Positions 38,898 through 49,403 are shown, numbered from the stretch's first letter. The stretch: 64,000 nucleotides of DNA from Buttiauxella sp. A111 (GCF_014189855.1 NZ_BJFN01000005.1:372001-436000); one strand, 5' to 3'. The notes: generated by a model from the sequence alone, not told the origin. A program made the numbers and translations.

Positions 38898-39983
38898 GTG
38901 AAAACCTGGCCTTTGCAAAGCCTGACGATGGAGCAGGCGCAGTGTAAGCAGTTCCAACTGGTGGATGTGATTTGTCGGCATTTTCCCGGCAGTGATTTTC
39001 TCAATGGCGGCGATTTGGGTTTGGTTCCCGGCCTGAATCAGCCGCAGATGACTCGTCGTGTTGAGGCCGTGCTGGCCAATTTCTTTGGCGCACCGGCGGC
39101 GGCATTCGTTCAGGGGGCTGGAACGGGGGCGATTCGTAGCGGCCTGGCAGCTATGTTGAATGCGGGAGAAAGTTTACTTATCCACGATGCCCCTCTTTAC
39201 CCCACGACTGCCGTCATTGCCGAACAGATGGGTTTGCGACTGATTCGTGCCGATTTTAATCAGCTTGAGGAAGTCAAAAAAGTGATTGAATTGCACCAGC
39301 CGAAGGCCGCACTTATCCAGCATACGCGGCAAAAGTTAGATGATTCATACGAATTGAACCATGTTATCTCTTGCTTTAACCAATACGGATTGCCGTCACT
39401 GACTGATGATAATTATGCGGTGATGAAAGTAGACAATATTGGGTGCGAATGCGGCTCCACACTTTCTACTTTCTCGTGCTTTAAACTTTTCGGCCCACCG
39501 GGAATTGGCGTGGTAGTGGGGGAGGAAAAAGTGGTGAGTGCTGTGCGACAGAGTATGTATTCAGGTGGCAGCCAGGTTCAGGGGTTCCAGGCAATGGAAG
39601 CCTTGCGTGGGCTGGTGTTCGCGCCAGTGATGCACGCGGTTCAGTCGCAGGTTAACAACAACCTTGTTGAGGCGCTGAACTCTGGGCATATTCCACAGGT
39701 TAAACATGCATTTATTGCTAACGCCCAATCTAAAGTTCTTCTGGTGGAGTTTCATCAGCCGATTGCGGAAAAGGTACTTTATTCAGCGCAGAAATTGGGG
39801 GCGTTGCCGTATCCGGTCGGAGCCGAGTCGAAATATGAAATCCCACCGTTGTTTTACCGGGTGTCCGGCACGTTTCGGCAGACCGACCCAACGCTTGAAC
39901 AACGTATGATTCGTATTAATCCCAATCGCAGTGGGATGCAGACGGTGTTGCGTATTTTGCAGGAAAGTTGTCAGGGGCTATAA
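38898..39983 (+). CDS. yhfS: YhfS, PLP-dependent aminotransferase/lyase-like protein
   Basis: 361 residues, fold type I PLP enzyme. The likely PLP lysine is Lys196 in SCFKLFGPPG, with the GAGTGAIRSGL phosphate-binding region, TDDNYAVMK and YSGGSQVQGFQAM. I place the start at the GTG at 38898: GGAG lies eight bases upstream, the length equals the E. coli protein and the sequence VKTWPLQSL matches it. An in-frame ATG at 38817 inside yhfT is unlikely. Last gene of the operon, 56 bases after yhfT. The reaction is unknown. Confidence 0.85.
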   Translation: MKTWPLQSLTMEQAQCKQFQLVDVICRHFPGSDFLNGGDLGLVPGLNQPQMTRRVEAVLANFFGAPAAAFVQGAGTGAIRSGLAAMLNAGESLLIHDAPLYPTTAVIAEQMGLRLIRADFNQLEEVKKVIELHQPKAALIQHTRQKLDDSYELNHVISCFNQYGLPSLTDDNYAVMKVDNIGCECGSTLSTFSCFKLFGPPGIGVVVGEEKVVSAVRQSMYSGGSQVQGFQAMEALRGLVFAPVMHAVQSQVNNNLVEALNSGHIPQVKHAFIANAQSKVLLVEFHQPIAEKVLYSAQKLGALPYPVGAESKYEIPPLFYRVSGTFRQTDPTLEQRMIRINPNRSGMQTVLRILQESCQGL

Positions 39984-39986
39984 ATA

Positions 39987-40015
39987 AAATCGCTCTCATA
40001 ATATGAGAGCGATTT
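39987..40015 (+). terminator. Hairpin after the yhf operon
   Basis: A perfect 13-base stem AAATCGCTCTCAT / ATGAGAGCGATTT with a three-base loop begins four bases after the yhfS stop. The descending arm ends in ATTT but no longer U run follows, so termination is likely but not certain. It also lies downstream of convergent yhfL. Confidence 0.6.
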
Positions 40016-40026
40016 CGAGTACTTGC

Positions 40027-40200
40027 TTATTTAGACTCATCCGCAGGGCCGCAGCCGCCAATGATTCTTGAAATAGAAATAGCTGGGTGAAGAAGGTAGT
40101 CGTAACCACAGTTTTTGCTTTTGTTTTCAATGTGTCCGCTACATGCAGTCAATGTGGATAATACAGTAAATACGGTAGCAATTTTCACGAGCTTAATCAT
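40027..40200 (-). CDS. yhfL: YhfL small lipoprotein (DUF4223-type)
   Basis: A 57-residue gene, short enough to be missed by length cutoffs. The product begins MIKLVKIATVFTVLSTLTAC, a lipoprotein signal with lipobox LTAC and predicted lipidated Cys20. The mature 38 residues (SGHIENK, NCGYDYLLHPAISIS, IIGGCGP) match my recollection of E. coli YhfL closely, including two further cysteines. In E. coli it lies between cysG and the frl operon; here frl is absent and yhfL sits directly between cysG and yhfS. It has its own short upstream region after the cysG terminator. The function is unknown. Confidence 0.88.
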   Translation of the reverse strand: MIKLVKIATVFTVLSTLTACSGHIENKSKNCGYDYLLHPAISISRIIGGCGPADESK

Positions 40201-40361
40201 GAGTCTTCCCTGGTTATAAATAGAATAATATGGATGATGTTTAATATAAAAAAGGCGATTAAGTGTATGTGATGAAAGGGAAATTGCTAAGTCCGCAATC
40301 CTACCGACATTAAATGCTAATCGTATTGCTAATTAAAATTCCGTTTGTACTCAGAACTCAG

Positions 40362-40397
40362 AAATAAAAAAGCCTGCGGGAATTAACCAGCAGGCTA
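40362..40397 (-). terminator. Intrinsic terminator of nirBDC-cysG
   Basis: Minus-strand stem AGCCTGC / GCAGGCT (40390-40396 with 40371-40377, 12-base loop) is followed by TTTTTTATTT. A textbook rho-independent terminator 23 bases after the cysG stop. Confidence 0.88.
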
Positions 40398-40419
40398 TCT
40401 TTTATCTAAGATAATATCT

Positions 40420-41799
40420 TTAGTGATTCGAGAACCAATTTAATTTATCGCGCAATGCCACAACACGGCCAACAATAATTAATGCCGGGCTTTCAACCTG
40501 AGTCGATAATGTGCCGAGCTCGCTTAATATTCCGCTGACAACACGTTGTTTTACCGCTGTGCCGTTTTCGACCAGCGCGACCGGCATCTCTGCGGTCATA
40601 CCGTGTTTAATCAAATTTTCCTGAATGGCTGGAGCCTGGTTCAGACCCATATAAAACACCAGAGTCTGTTTTTCAGCGGCCAGGTTTTCCCAGTCCAGTT
40701 CACCACCTGTTTTCAAATGGCCTGTAACCAGACGGACACTTTGCGCGTAATCGCGGTGGGTTAAGGGAATACCTGAATATGCGGAACAGCCGGACGCAGC
40801 AGTAATGCCGGGGACAACGGAGAACGGAATGCCGCCCTCACACAGCGTTTCTAACTCTTCACCACCACGACCAAAGATGAACGGATCGCCACCTTTCAGA
40901 CGCACAACGCGTTTACCGCTTTGCGCTTCTCGCAGCAGAATTTGGTTAATTTCTTCTTGCGGAACACAGTGATAACCCGCGCGTTTTCCCACGAATACGC
41001 GGTCAGCATCGCGGCGAACCAGGTTCATGATGTCGTCGGAGACCAGGCGATCATATACCACGACATCGGCTTGCTGGATTTGCTGTAATCCTTTTAATGT
41101 CAGCAATCCGGCATCACCAGGCCCTGCGCCGACCAGCACCACTTCACCGCGGTGATCCAGTGGTGTCGCGAACATCGACTCAGTTTCTTTATCGATAGCT
41201 TTCTGGTCTTCGTTGGCCAGATACTGTGCCAGACGATCATTGGAGAAGAACTTCTCCCAGAAGCGGCGGCGTTCGCCCATCGTTTTGAAATTTGATTTAA
41301 CTTTGCCGCGCAGAGTCCCGGCATAAGCGGCGATTTTCCCCAGATGCAGCGGCAGAATGGCTTCGAGTTTTTCTCGTAACAGACGGGCAAGAACAGGAGA
41401 TGTGCCACCGGAAGAGACCGCAACCATCAGCGGTGAGCGGTCAATAATCGATGGCATGATGAAGCTGGCTTGTTTGGGCGCATCAACAACGTTACAGAAA
41501 ATACGGCGGGATTCGCATGCCTCGCTGACATGTTGATTCACGGCGTCGTCGTCTGTCGCGGCAATGGCGAGCCAGCACTCATCGAGTAACGCGGGGAGGA
41601 ATTCCCCCTGTACCAACGTAATCATGCCCTGTTCAGCCCACACCTGAAATTGTGGGGAGAAGTCCAGGGCATTTACAGTGACTTTTGCACCTGCCTCCAT
41701 CAACAAACGCGCTTTACGTTCTGCAACGTCGCCGCCACCCACGAGCAGGCAGTCACGACTTTGCAATTGACAAAATATTGGCAGGTGATCCACGGTCAA
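40420..41799 (-). CDS. cysG: Siroheme synthase CysG
   Basis: Trifunctional enzyme making siroheme for sulfite and nitrite reductases. The N-terminal module (about 1-215) has the NAD-binding [15 protein letters not shown] and performs precorrin-2 oxidation and iron insertion. The C-terminal module (about 216-459) is uroporphyrinogen III methyltransferase, with [15 protein letters not shown], the YDRLVS segment and [13 protein letters not shown]. It is the last gene of the nir operon, 13 bases after nirC, which couples cofactor supply to NirB. Confidence 0.97.
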   Translation of the reverse strand: MTVDHLPIFCQLQSRDCLLVGGGDVAERKARLLMEAGAKVTVNALDFSPQFQVWAEQGMITLVQGEFLPALLDECWLAIAATDDDAVNQHVSEACESRRIFCNVVDAPKQASFIMPSIIDRSPLMVAVSSGGTSPVLARLLREKLEAILPLHLGKIAAYAGTLRGKVKSNFKTMGERRRFWEKFFSNDRLAQYLANEDQKAIDKETESMFATPLDHRGEVVLVGAGPGDAGLLTLKGLQQIQQADVVVYDRLVSDDIMNLVRRDADRVFVGKRAGYHCVPQEEINQILLREAQSGKRVVRLKGGDPFIFGRGGEELETLCEGGIPFSVVPGITAASGCSAYSGIPLTHRDYAQSVRLVTGHLKTGGELDWENLAAEKQTLVFYMGLNQAPAIQENLIKHGMTAEMPVALVENGTAVKQRVVSGILSELGTLSTQVESPALIIVGRVVALRDKLNWFSNH

Positions 41800-41812
41800 T
41801 CCTCAAAAGAAA

Positions 41813-42619
41813 TTAGTTACGTGCAGTCTCCGGCGCGGCGATTCGCTCAGGCTGTGGACGCTCCGCTTTCGGAGTAGCATACCAATAACCCAGACCCATG
41901 AATACTACGCCAGATAGGGTATTCCCAAGCGTTACCCACAGCAGGTTGTGACCGATACCTGCAAGGGTATAAGCGTCGCTGTGATGGCCAAACCAGGAAA
42001 GTGCAAACAGAGTCATGTTGGCAATGGAGTGTTCGTAGCCGGAAGCGATGAATGCCAGAAGACACCACCAGATAGCGATGAATTTCGCGGCACCTTCAGT
42101 ACGTACAGCCATCCAGATTGCAAGACAAACCAACCAGTTACACAGCGCGCCTTTAAAGAACAGCACCATAGCCGGAGCGGTAGTTTTTGCTAATGCAGCG
42201 GTGTGAACAAGGCTGGTATCTAACGGTAAAAGACTGCCGCCACCCCATTTGTAGAGCAGTGCCACAAACACAGAGCCCACCAGATTGCCTAACCAGGTTT
42301 TCGGCAAAATGCCCCACATCTGACCATGGGAGATAGTGCCGGCTTTCACACCAAACGTCAGGAACATCGTGTGTCCAGTGAATAACTCAGAGCCCGCGAT
42401 GATGACGAGTGTCAGGGCGATACCGAAGGTAGCCCCCATTACCAGTGGACGCAGCGAAGGCTCAACCAGATTACCGAGGGTGAAAATCAGGATGATCCCA
42501 AGTCCCACGTAAGCCCCTGCCATCGCGGAGCTTATCCAAAAACCCAGCGGGTTGTTTTTCGACAATCGGGCAATGCGAGCGGCATTAGCCGCACATTTGT
42601 TGATGGTATCGGTGAACAT
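41813..42619 (-). CDS. nirC: Nitrite transporter NirC
   Basis: Inner-membrane formate/nitrite transporter (FNT) family channel, 268 residues, normally pentameric. Six membrane helices, with the FNT signatures GATFGIALTLVIIAGSELFTG (split; key GSELFTG) and KTWLGNLVGS, plus the GYEHSIANM pore motif. The start at 42619 gives MFTDTINKCAANAARI as in E. coli; the open frame continues upstream without reason. A repeat element separates it from nirD. Confidence 0.96.
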   Translation of the reverse strand: MFTDTINKCAANAARIARLSKNNPLGFWISSAMAGAYVGLGIILIFTLGNLVEPSLRPLVMGATFGIALTLVIIAGSELFTGHTMFLTFGVKAGTISHGQMWGILPKTWLGNLVGSVFVALLYKWGGGSLLPLDTSLVHTAALAKTTAPAMVLFFKGALCNWLVCLAIWMAVRTEGAAKFIAIWWCLLAFIASGYEHSIANMTLFALSWFGHHSDAYTLAGIGHNLLWVTLGNTLSGVVFMGLGYWYATPKAERPQPERIAAPETARN

Positions 42620-42674
42620 TTTTGTTATCCCAAGAAAGTGAAAGAAAATTAAAAAATGAAGATCTGAAAGTTTG

Positions 42675-42789
42675 CCCTCACCCCGGCCCACTCCCCCAGG
42701 AGAGAGAGAAAACGGTCTATCCCCTCTCCCCCAGGAGAGAGAGAGAACGGTCTATTCCCTCTCCCTCAGGGAGAGGGGCAGGGTGAGGG
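42675..42789. repeat. Dispersed CCCTCACCC...GGGTGAGGG inverted repeat, copy 3
   Basis: 115 bases lying between nirD and nirC, inside the operon. The termini match the other copies. Internally the unit CGGTCTATYCCCTCTCCCYC occurs twice, showing tandem growth within the element. Because it is transcribed, its hairpins could change the relative amounts of NirBD and NirC-CysG. Confidence 0.85.
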
Positions 42790-42794
42790 TTGTT

Positions 42795-43121
42795 TTATGC
42801 TTTAATCTGAACCTGGCCGTCTTGTACACGCGCTTTATAGTGCGCGATTGAGCGGCTCTCATCTTCCATGCACAATCCATCACGCAGTCTGAAACGCTGC
42901 TTTTTCAATGGACTGGCAACCCAAAGTTCGTTCTGGTGTTCGGCAATTAACCCACGAGACAACACGCTGGCTTCAAAGAATGGGTCGATGTTGCTAAGAG
43001 CGAAAACCTGATCGTCATTACGTGGGCGGAAAATGGCTATCTGCTGATTACCCACCAATGCGCAAACACCGGTAGCAGGCAGGATGTCGTTTAAGGGGCA
43101 AACGGTAGTCCACTGGCTCAT
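42795..43121 (-). CDS. nirD: Nitrite reductase small subunit NirD
   Basis: 108-residue Rieske-fold small subunit of the NADH-dependent cytoplasmic nitrite reductase. The canonical Cys/His cluster ligands of true Rieske proteins are not present, as in other enterobacterial NirD. It overlaps the end of nirB by four bases (ATGA) and is required for NirB activity. Confidence 0.96.
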   Translation of the reverse strand: MSQWTTVCPLNDILPATGVCALVGNQQIAIFRPRNDDQVFALSNIDPFFEASVLSRGLIAEHQNELWVASPLKKQRFRLRDGLCMEDESRSIAHYKARVQDGQVQIKA

Positions 43122-45670
43122 ACATTTTCCTCCACTTCTTCTACCAGGGTGACCGGGATACGTTCGTAAGGTGTAGCCGGACGGTGCTGCTCACGCTCAG
43201 GAACAATCTGTACATTCGGATCACGCTGCGGGCTGTTGATAAAGTGTTTGAAGCGAACTTGCGCTTCTGGGGTATTTACAGTTTCAGTCCACTCGCAAAT
43301 CACTTTCTCGCGCAGGCGCTCCAGTTCGGCTTCAAGTTGAGCGTTCAGACCCAGTTTGTCGTCGATAATGACCTGTTTTAGGTATTCGATACCGCCTTCC
43401 AGACTATCCAGCCAAGGTGCGGTACGGGTCAGTTTGTCTGCGGTGCGGATGTAGAACATCATGAAACGGTCGAGGTATTTGATCAGCGTTTCACGGTCTA
43501 AATCAGCGGCCAGTAAATCAGCGTGGCGTGGTTTCATACCGCCATTACCGCAGACATACAGGTTCCAGCCTTTTTCGGTAGCGATAATGCCCACGTCTTT
43601 ACCCTGTGCTTCTGCACATTCACGGGTACAGCCGGATACACCGAATTTCATTTTGTGCGGGGTACGAATCCCCTTGTAACGGTTCTCCAGCTCAACGCCG
43701 AAGCCGACGCTGTCGCCTACACCGTAACGGCACCAGGTGCTGCCCACGCAGGTTTTCGCCATACGCAGTGCTTTCGCGTATGCATGGCCTGTTTCAAAAC
43801 CGGCATCAATCAGCTGGCGCCAGATTTCTGGTAAATCATCTTTTTGAGCACCAAACAGGCCGATACGCTGGGAACCGGTAATTTTGGTGTAGAGATTGAA
43901 TTCTCGGGCGATACGACCTACTTCCATCAGGCCTTCTGGGGTAATTTCACCGCCAGCAGAGCGTGGGATCACAGAGTAAGTGCCGTCTTTCTGGATGTTG
44001 CCGAGGAAGTTGTCGTTGGTGTCTTGCAGCGGCGTGTGCTTAGGTGCCAGCACATATTCGTTCCAGCAAGAAGCCAGCAGAGAACCGACGGTCGGTTTAC
44101 ACACTTCACAGCCGTAACCTTTACCGTATTTTTCCAGCAGCTCGTCGAAGGATTTAATACCTTCAACGCGGATCAGGTGGTACAGCTCCTGACGAGAAAA
44201 CGCAAAGTGTTCACACAGGTTATGGTTAACTTCGATGCCTTGTTTGCTCAGTTCGGCATTCAATACCTGAGTGATCAATGGAATACAGCCGCCGCAGCCA
44301 GTGCCCGCTTTGGTTTCCGCTTTCAGCGCAGCAACGGTATGACAACCCTTGTTGATCGCTTTAATCAGATGACCTTTAGTGACATCGAAGCAGGAGCAGA
44401 TTTGCGCGCTGTCTGGCAGTTTGTCGACACCAATCGCGGGTTTACCAGAGCTTGCGTGCGCCGGAAGAATTAACGCATCCGGGTTTTCAGGCAGTTCAAT
44501 GTTGTTCAGAACCAGTTGCAGCAGGTTGCCGTAATCGCTGGTGTCGCCCACCAGAACTGCACCAAGCAGAGTTTTATTGTCGGCGCTGACAATCAGACGC
44601 TTATAAACTTCTTTGCTTTCGTCGAGATAAACATAGCTGCGGCAATTTGGCGTGCGGCCATGTGCATCACCAATCCCGCCAACATCAACGCCGAGTAATT
44701 TCAGCTTGGCGCTCATGTCTGCGCCTTCGAAGGCGTTTTCAGAACCAAGCAGATGGTCGGCAGTGACCTGCGCCATTTTGTAGCCAGGTGCAACCAGGCC
44801 GAATGTACGGTTATTCCAGCTGGCACATTCGCCGATGGCGTAGATGTCCGGGTCAGAAGTCTGGCAAGTGTCGTTGATAACGATACCGCCACGTTGCGCT
44901 GTTGCCAGGCCGCATTGGGTGGCGAGTTTATCGCGTGGACGGATACCGGTGGAGAAGACGATGAAGTCCACTTCCAGGTCGGTACCATCAGCAAAACGCA
45001 TAGTTTTACGCGCTTCGTTGCCCTGCTGGACAATTTCCTGGGTGTTTTTGCTGGTGTGAACGCGTACGCCCATGCTTTCGATTTTATTGCGCAGTTGCTC
45101 GCCACCCATGCGGTCGAGTTGTTCAGCCATCAGCATTGGCGCGAATTCGATAACGTGAGTTTCGACACCCAGGTTTTTCAGCGCACCTGCGGCTTCAAGG
45201 CCTAATAAACCGCCACCGACAACGGCACCGCGTTTACTACGACGGGCGCACGCTTCAATGGCGTTCAAATCTTCGATAGTGCGGTAGACGAAACAGTCTT
45301 GTGTTTCAGAACCTTTGATTGGCGGGATCCACGGATAAGAACCGGTTGCCATCACCAGTTTGTCGTAATACACGGTACGACCGGTATTCGAGTGGATGAC
45401 CTTTTCCTGGCGGTTGATGGTGATGGCGCGTTCGCCAACCAGCACTTTTACACCATGTTTTTCGTAGAAGCCGTCACGAACCAGCGATAACTCTTCAGCG
45501 GTATGATGAGAAAAATAGGAAGAGAGGTGTACGCGATCGTAGGCTTTTCGCGGCTCTTCACAAAAAACAGTAATGTCGAATTGGCCTGGCTGGGCTTTAT
45601 CAAGTAGGTCTTCGATAAAGCGATGGCCAACCATGCCATTACCGATGATTGCGATTTTGACTTTGCTCAT
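43118..45670 (-). CDS. nirB: NADH-dependent nitrite reductase large subunit NirB
   Basis: 850-residue cytoplasmic enzyme reducing nitrite to ammonium with NADH during anaerobic growth. In order: an FAD/NADH oxidoreductase domain (IIGNGMVGHRFIEDLL; GGGLLGLEAAGAL), a BFD-type [2Fe-2S] domain (CSCFDVTKGH, GTGCGGCIP), a second BFD-like stretch, and the siroheme/4Fe-4S reductase domain with cysteines in TCVGSTWC and CTRECAE. First gene of nirBDC-cysG behind an FNR/NarL promoter. Confidence 0.98.
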   Translation of the reverse strand: MSKVKIAIIGNGMVGHRFIEDLLDKAQPGQFDITVFCEEPRKAYDRVHLSSYFSHHTAEELSLVRDGFYEKHGVKVLVGERAITINRQEKVIHSNTGRTVYYDKLVMATGSYPWIPPIKGSETQDCFVYRTIEDLNAIEACARRSKRGAVVGGGLLGLEAAGALKNLGVETHVIEFAPMLMAEQLDRMGGEQLRNKIESMGVRVHTSKNTQEIVQQGNEARKTMRFADGTDLEVDFIVFSTGIRPRDKLATQCGLATAQRGGIVINDTCQTSDPDIYAIGECASWNNRTFGLVAPGYKMAQVTADHLLGSENAFEGADMSAKLKLLGVDVGGIGDAHGRTPNCRSYVYLDESKEVYKRLIVSADNKTLLGAVLVGDTSDYGNLLQLVLNNIELPENPDALILPAHASSGKPAIGVDKLPDSAQICSCFDVTKGHLIKAINKGCHTVAALKAETKAGTGCGGCIPLITQVLNAELSKQGIEVNHNLCEHFAFSRQELYHLIRVEGIKSFDELLEKYGKGYGCEVCKPTVGSLLASCWNEYVLAPKHTPLQDTNDNFLGNIQKDGTYSVIPRSAGGEITPEGLMEVGRIAREFNLYTKITGSQRIGLFGAQKDDLPEIWRQLIDAGFETGHAYAKALRMAKTCVGSTWCRYGVGDSVGFGVELENRYKGIRTPHKMKFGVSGCTRECAEAQGKDVGIIATEKGWNLYVCGNGGMKPRHADLLAADLDRETLIKYLDRFMMFYIRTADKLTRTAPWLDSLEGGIEYLKQVIIDDKLGLNAQLEAELERLREKVICEWTETVNTPEAQVRFKHFINSPQRDPNVQIVPEREQHRPATPYERIPVTLVEEVEENV

Positions 45671-45701
45671 AATTGCCTCAATTTCTTTTCTATTACTGCC
45701 T

Positions 45702-45742
45702 ACCTTAACGATTCAGCAATGGCGATTATTGATACAAATCAA
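45702..45742 (-). promoter_or_regulatory. nirB promoter with FNR site
   Basis: TTGATACAAATCAA at 45729-45742 is a perfect FNR site (TTGAT-N4-ATCAA), centred at 45735.5. A minus-strand -10-like TAAGGT occupies 45702-45707. If FNR sits at -41.5, the start point is near 45694, leaving a 24-base leader. This arrangement reproduces the class II FNR-activated E. coli nirB promoter. Confidence 0.9.
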
Positions 45743-45755
45743 ATACACCTTTATA

Positions 45756-45771
45756 TACCTCTTAATGGGTA
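45756..45771. promoter_or_regulatory. NarL/NarP 7-2-7 site of nirB
   Basis: TACCTCT-TA-ATGGGTA is an inverted pair of NarL heptamers (TACYYMT) separated by two bases. Its centre, 45763.5, is 28 bases from the FNR centre. That is -69.5 if FNR is at -41.5, the same geometry as in E. coli, where nitrate- and nitrite-activated NarL/NarP relieve repression. Confidence 0.85.
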
Positions 45772-45897
45772 TATGTATGATTTTAGTGAGTTTTTCTAAG
45801 GTGTGGAATTGTTTGGCTTTTCGTGAAGAGACAATAAATGTTCTCATTTTGATGAGTGTGCTATGAAGAAGGGGTGGTTAATCAAGAAGAGGTGGAT

Positions 45898-47181
45898 ATG
45901 AGCAATAAGGTGTTGGAGCTAATTCAAAATGTGCGTCTGGTCGGGCGCGAAGGTTTGTGGCAATTAACTCTCGAAAACGGGCACATTCTGGCAATCAAAC
46001 CGATGGGCGAAACCCAGCCTGAGAGCCAACAGATTCTTGATGGGCGAGGCGGTTTAGCCATCCCGCCTTTTATCGAACCACACATTCACCTTGATACCAC
46101 GCAGACCGCGGGGCAACCCCACTGGAATCAGTCAGGAACTTTGTTTGAAGGCATTGAACGCTGGGCTGAACGCAAAGCATTGCTGACGCACGAAGATGTA
46201 AAACAACGCGCCTGGCAAACACTGAAATGGCAGATAGCCAACGGTATCCAGTATGTACGCACCCATGTTGATGTGTCGGATCCAACGCTGACTGCGTTAA
46301 AAGCGATGCTCGAAGTGAAAAAGGAAGCTGCGCCGTGGATTGAGGTACAGATTGTCGCCTTCCCGCAGGAAGGGATCCTTTCTTACCCCAACGGTGAAGC
46401 CCTGCTTGAAGAGGCCCTACGCCTTGGTGCTGATGTGGTTGGGGCAATTCCGCATTTTGAATTTACCCGCGAATATGGCGTGGAATCGCTGCATAAGGCT
46501 TTTGCGCTGGCACAAAAGTACGATCGCCCGCTAGATATTCACTGCGATGAAATAGACGATGAGCAATCACGCTTTGTCGAAACGGTCGCGGCACTCGCTC
46601 TGCGAGATGGCATTGGCGCGCGCGTAACCGCCAGTCATACCACGGCGATGCACTCTTACAATGGCGCTTATACCTCGCGTTTGTTCCGTTTGCTGAAGCT
46701 ATCCGGGATTAACTTTGTCGCCAATCCGCTGGTGAATATCCATCTGCAAGGGCGTTTTGATGATTACCCGAAACGCCGGGGTATCACCCGTGTAAAAGAG
46801 TTGCTCGAAGCGGGAATCAACGTCTGCTTCGGCCATGATGATGTGTTCGACCCGTGGTATCCACTGGGCACTGCTAATATGCTACAGGTGCTGCATATGG
46901 GGCTACATGTTTGCCAGATGATGGGATATCAGCAAATTGATGAAGGCTTGAAACTGATCACCGAGAATAGTGCGCGTACGTTCGGGGTACAGGATTACGG
47001 CATTGTTGAGGGAAATACGGCGCATCTGATCATTCTGCCTGCAGAGAATGGCTTTGATGCAGTGAGGAGACAGGTTCCTGTGCGCTGGTCGGTGCGCGGT
47101 GGAAAGGTCATTGCGACGACACAATTGTCACAAACCTGGGTGATGCTGGACGAGGCGGAAGAGATAAATTTTGGCGGGTAA
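45898..47181 (+). CDS. codA: Cytosine deaminase
   Basis: Amidohydrolase-superfamily enzyme converting cytosine to uracil and ammonia in pyrimidine salvage. 427 residues, the E. coli length. Metal and catalytic elements: [16 protein letters not shown] (HxH), [17 protein letters not shown] with catalytic Glu, [11 protein letters not shown], and GHDDVFDPW with the metal Asp. The start at 45898 matches MSNKVLELI. No cytosine permease codB lies beside it, unlike the E. coli codBA operon. It is divergent from nirB, sharing the intergenic region with FNR and NarL sites. Confidence 0.95.
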   Translation: MSNKVLELIQNVRLVGREGLWQLTLENGHILAIKPMGETQPESQQILDGRGGLAIPPFIEPHIHLDTTQTAGQPHWNQSGTLFEGIERWAERKALLTHEDVKQRAWQTLKWQIANGIQYVRTHVDVSDPTLTALKAMLEVKKEAAPWIEVQIVAFPQEGILSYPNGEALLEEALRLGADVVGAIPHFEFTREYGVESLHKAFALAQKYDRPLDIHCDEIDDEQSRFVETVAALALRDGIGARVTASHTTAMHSYNGAYTSRLFRLLKLSGINFVANPLVNIHLQGRFDDYPKRRGITRVKELLEAGINVCFGHDDVFDPWYPLGTANMLQVLHMGLHVCQMMGYQQIDEGLKLITENSARTFGVQDYGIVEGNTAHLIILPAENGFDAVRRQVPVRWSVRGGKVIATTQLSQTWVMLDEAEEINFGG

Positions 47182-47193
47182 GATCTACCCGCC
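47173..47193. terminator. Hairpin between convergent codA and tsgA
   Basis: A perfect 8-base stem GGCGGGTA / TACCCGCC with loop AGATC includes the codA stop codon. No clear U run follows on either strand, so it is a weak terminator candidate. Confidence 0.4.
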
Positions 47194-47209
47194 ATGACAA
47201 TATTCGCGA

Positions 47210-48391
47210 TTAGTGTGCGGCAGTCGCATTATGTTGGCGGTGTTTCGTCACCAGTCCCAAAATCAGGCACATAATAAACACCACTGCATACAAGGCGTTT
47301 GCGGTTTGCAGCGCCGCATGTGGGCCGCTGTGAGCCACAATCGGGCCGGTGACAACGAAGGTCAGCATGGTACCGATGGTGCCGCAAGTCAGGATGAAGT
47401 TAACCAGTTTTGGCGAAGCCACTTTGGTCTGCAAAGAACCCAGCGTAATGACCGAGGTGTAAATCGCGCTGGAGAAGAAGCCCAGAGCCAGTATAAACCA
47501 CGCCAGATGCGCAGGTTCGCTTGTGTTGAACAGATACATCAGCACTGTGGCAGCACCCGCAAGCACAGTCAGAATGCGTTGTAGATCGAAGAAGCGCAAA
47601 ATAAAGCTAAATGCCCACATACCAAACATATAAGACATCCAGAAATCGCTAACTAACTGACCCGCATCATTCAGATTCATGCCCAGGCTTTTGGCGTATT
47701 CCGGAACCCAGGAGATGAAGCCCAGTTGACCAAGGATGTAGCACAGCGCAGCAATGGACAGGAACAACACGCCAACGCCCCATTTTTCTTTCTCGACGAC
47801 TTTCTCGGTTTGCGCAGCGTGTTTACCTAATGCCGGGAAATCACAACCAATTGTCAGAATAAAAATCGCAACGTAAACCAGGCCGATACAGACATAGACC
47901 CAATACCAGTTGATGCTGCGTGCCAGAAGAATCGCAGCCACCATTGGGAAAATCATCCCCGCCATACTAAAGAAGGAGTCGGTAAATAACAGACGTGATC
48001 CCCGCTGACGGCCTTCGTACATATGGGTTATCAGGAAGGTACCAATCGACATGGTGATACCGCTGACCAGACCAAGAACAAACATCGCCACTGAGAAAAT
48101 GGTCAGGTTGTCGCCAAAGATAAGCCCAGCAACGGCCAGAACCATCAGGATGAAACCAAAGCGAAGTTGAGTTTTGAGTGGCACGATTTCCATTAACCAG
48201 GCGTTCAGGAAGATAGAAATCAAAATGCCCGCATTCAGGAAGGTAAAGGTATTACTCATGCTGGAAACGGGAACGTGGAAGTATTCGGCAATATTGCCCA
48301 TCACCATCCCGGTGACGATCACCAACGCGCCAGTCAGGGCGTAGGAGAAGAAGCTGATCCATGTGAGCTTAATACGGTTGCTGTTAGTCAT
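47210..48391 (-). CDS. tsgA: TsgA, major facilitator superfamily transporter
   Basis: 393-residue inner-membrane protein with 12 predicted membrane helices. It belongs to the MFS; first noted in Salmonella through tellurite/selenite-related phenotypes, but its substrate is not known. The start at 48391 gives [19 protein letters not shown] and the E. coli length. The frame is open upstream only because it runs into a repeat element. It is divergent from ppiA. Confidence 0.93.
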   Translation of the reverse strand: MTNSNRIKLTWISFFSYALTGALVIVTGMVMGNIAEYFHVPVSSMSNTFTFLNAGILISIFLNAWLMEIVPLKTQLRFGFILMVLAVAGLIFGDNLTIFSVAMFVLGLVSGITMSIGTFLITHMYEGRQRGSRLLFTDSFFSMAGMIFPMVAAILLARSINWYWVYVCIGLVYVAIFILTIGCDFPALGKHAAQTEKVVEKEKWGVGVLFLSIAALCYILGQLGFISWVPEYAKSLGMNLNDAGQLVSDFWMSYMFGMWAFSFILRFFDLQRILTVLAGAATVLMYLFNTSEPAHLAWFILALGFFSSAIYTSVITLGSLQTKVASPKLVNFILTCGTIGTMLTFVVTGPIVAHSGPHAALQTANALYAVVFIMCLILGLVTKHRQHNATAAH

Positions 48392-49370
<979 letters not shown>

Positions 49371-49378
49371 ATAATACC

Positions 49379-49403
49379 TGCGCGGGTAATCTCTACCTGC
49401 GCA
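49379..49403 (+). terminator. Hairpin after ppiA
   Basis: Arms TGCGCGGGTA and TACCTGCGCA pair over ten positions with one G-U across a five-base loop, nine bases after the ppiA stop, followed by ATCTCCTCCTT. No clean U run follows, so termination is plausible only. Confidence 0.4.

Noticed and set aside
42675-42789. A small CRISPR array in the nirD-nirC gap
   Set aside because: The repeated units are contiguous and lack unique spacers of even length; the stretch belongs to the dispersed repeat family seen at three other sites.
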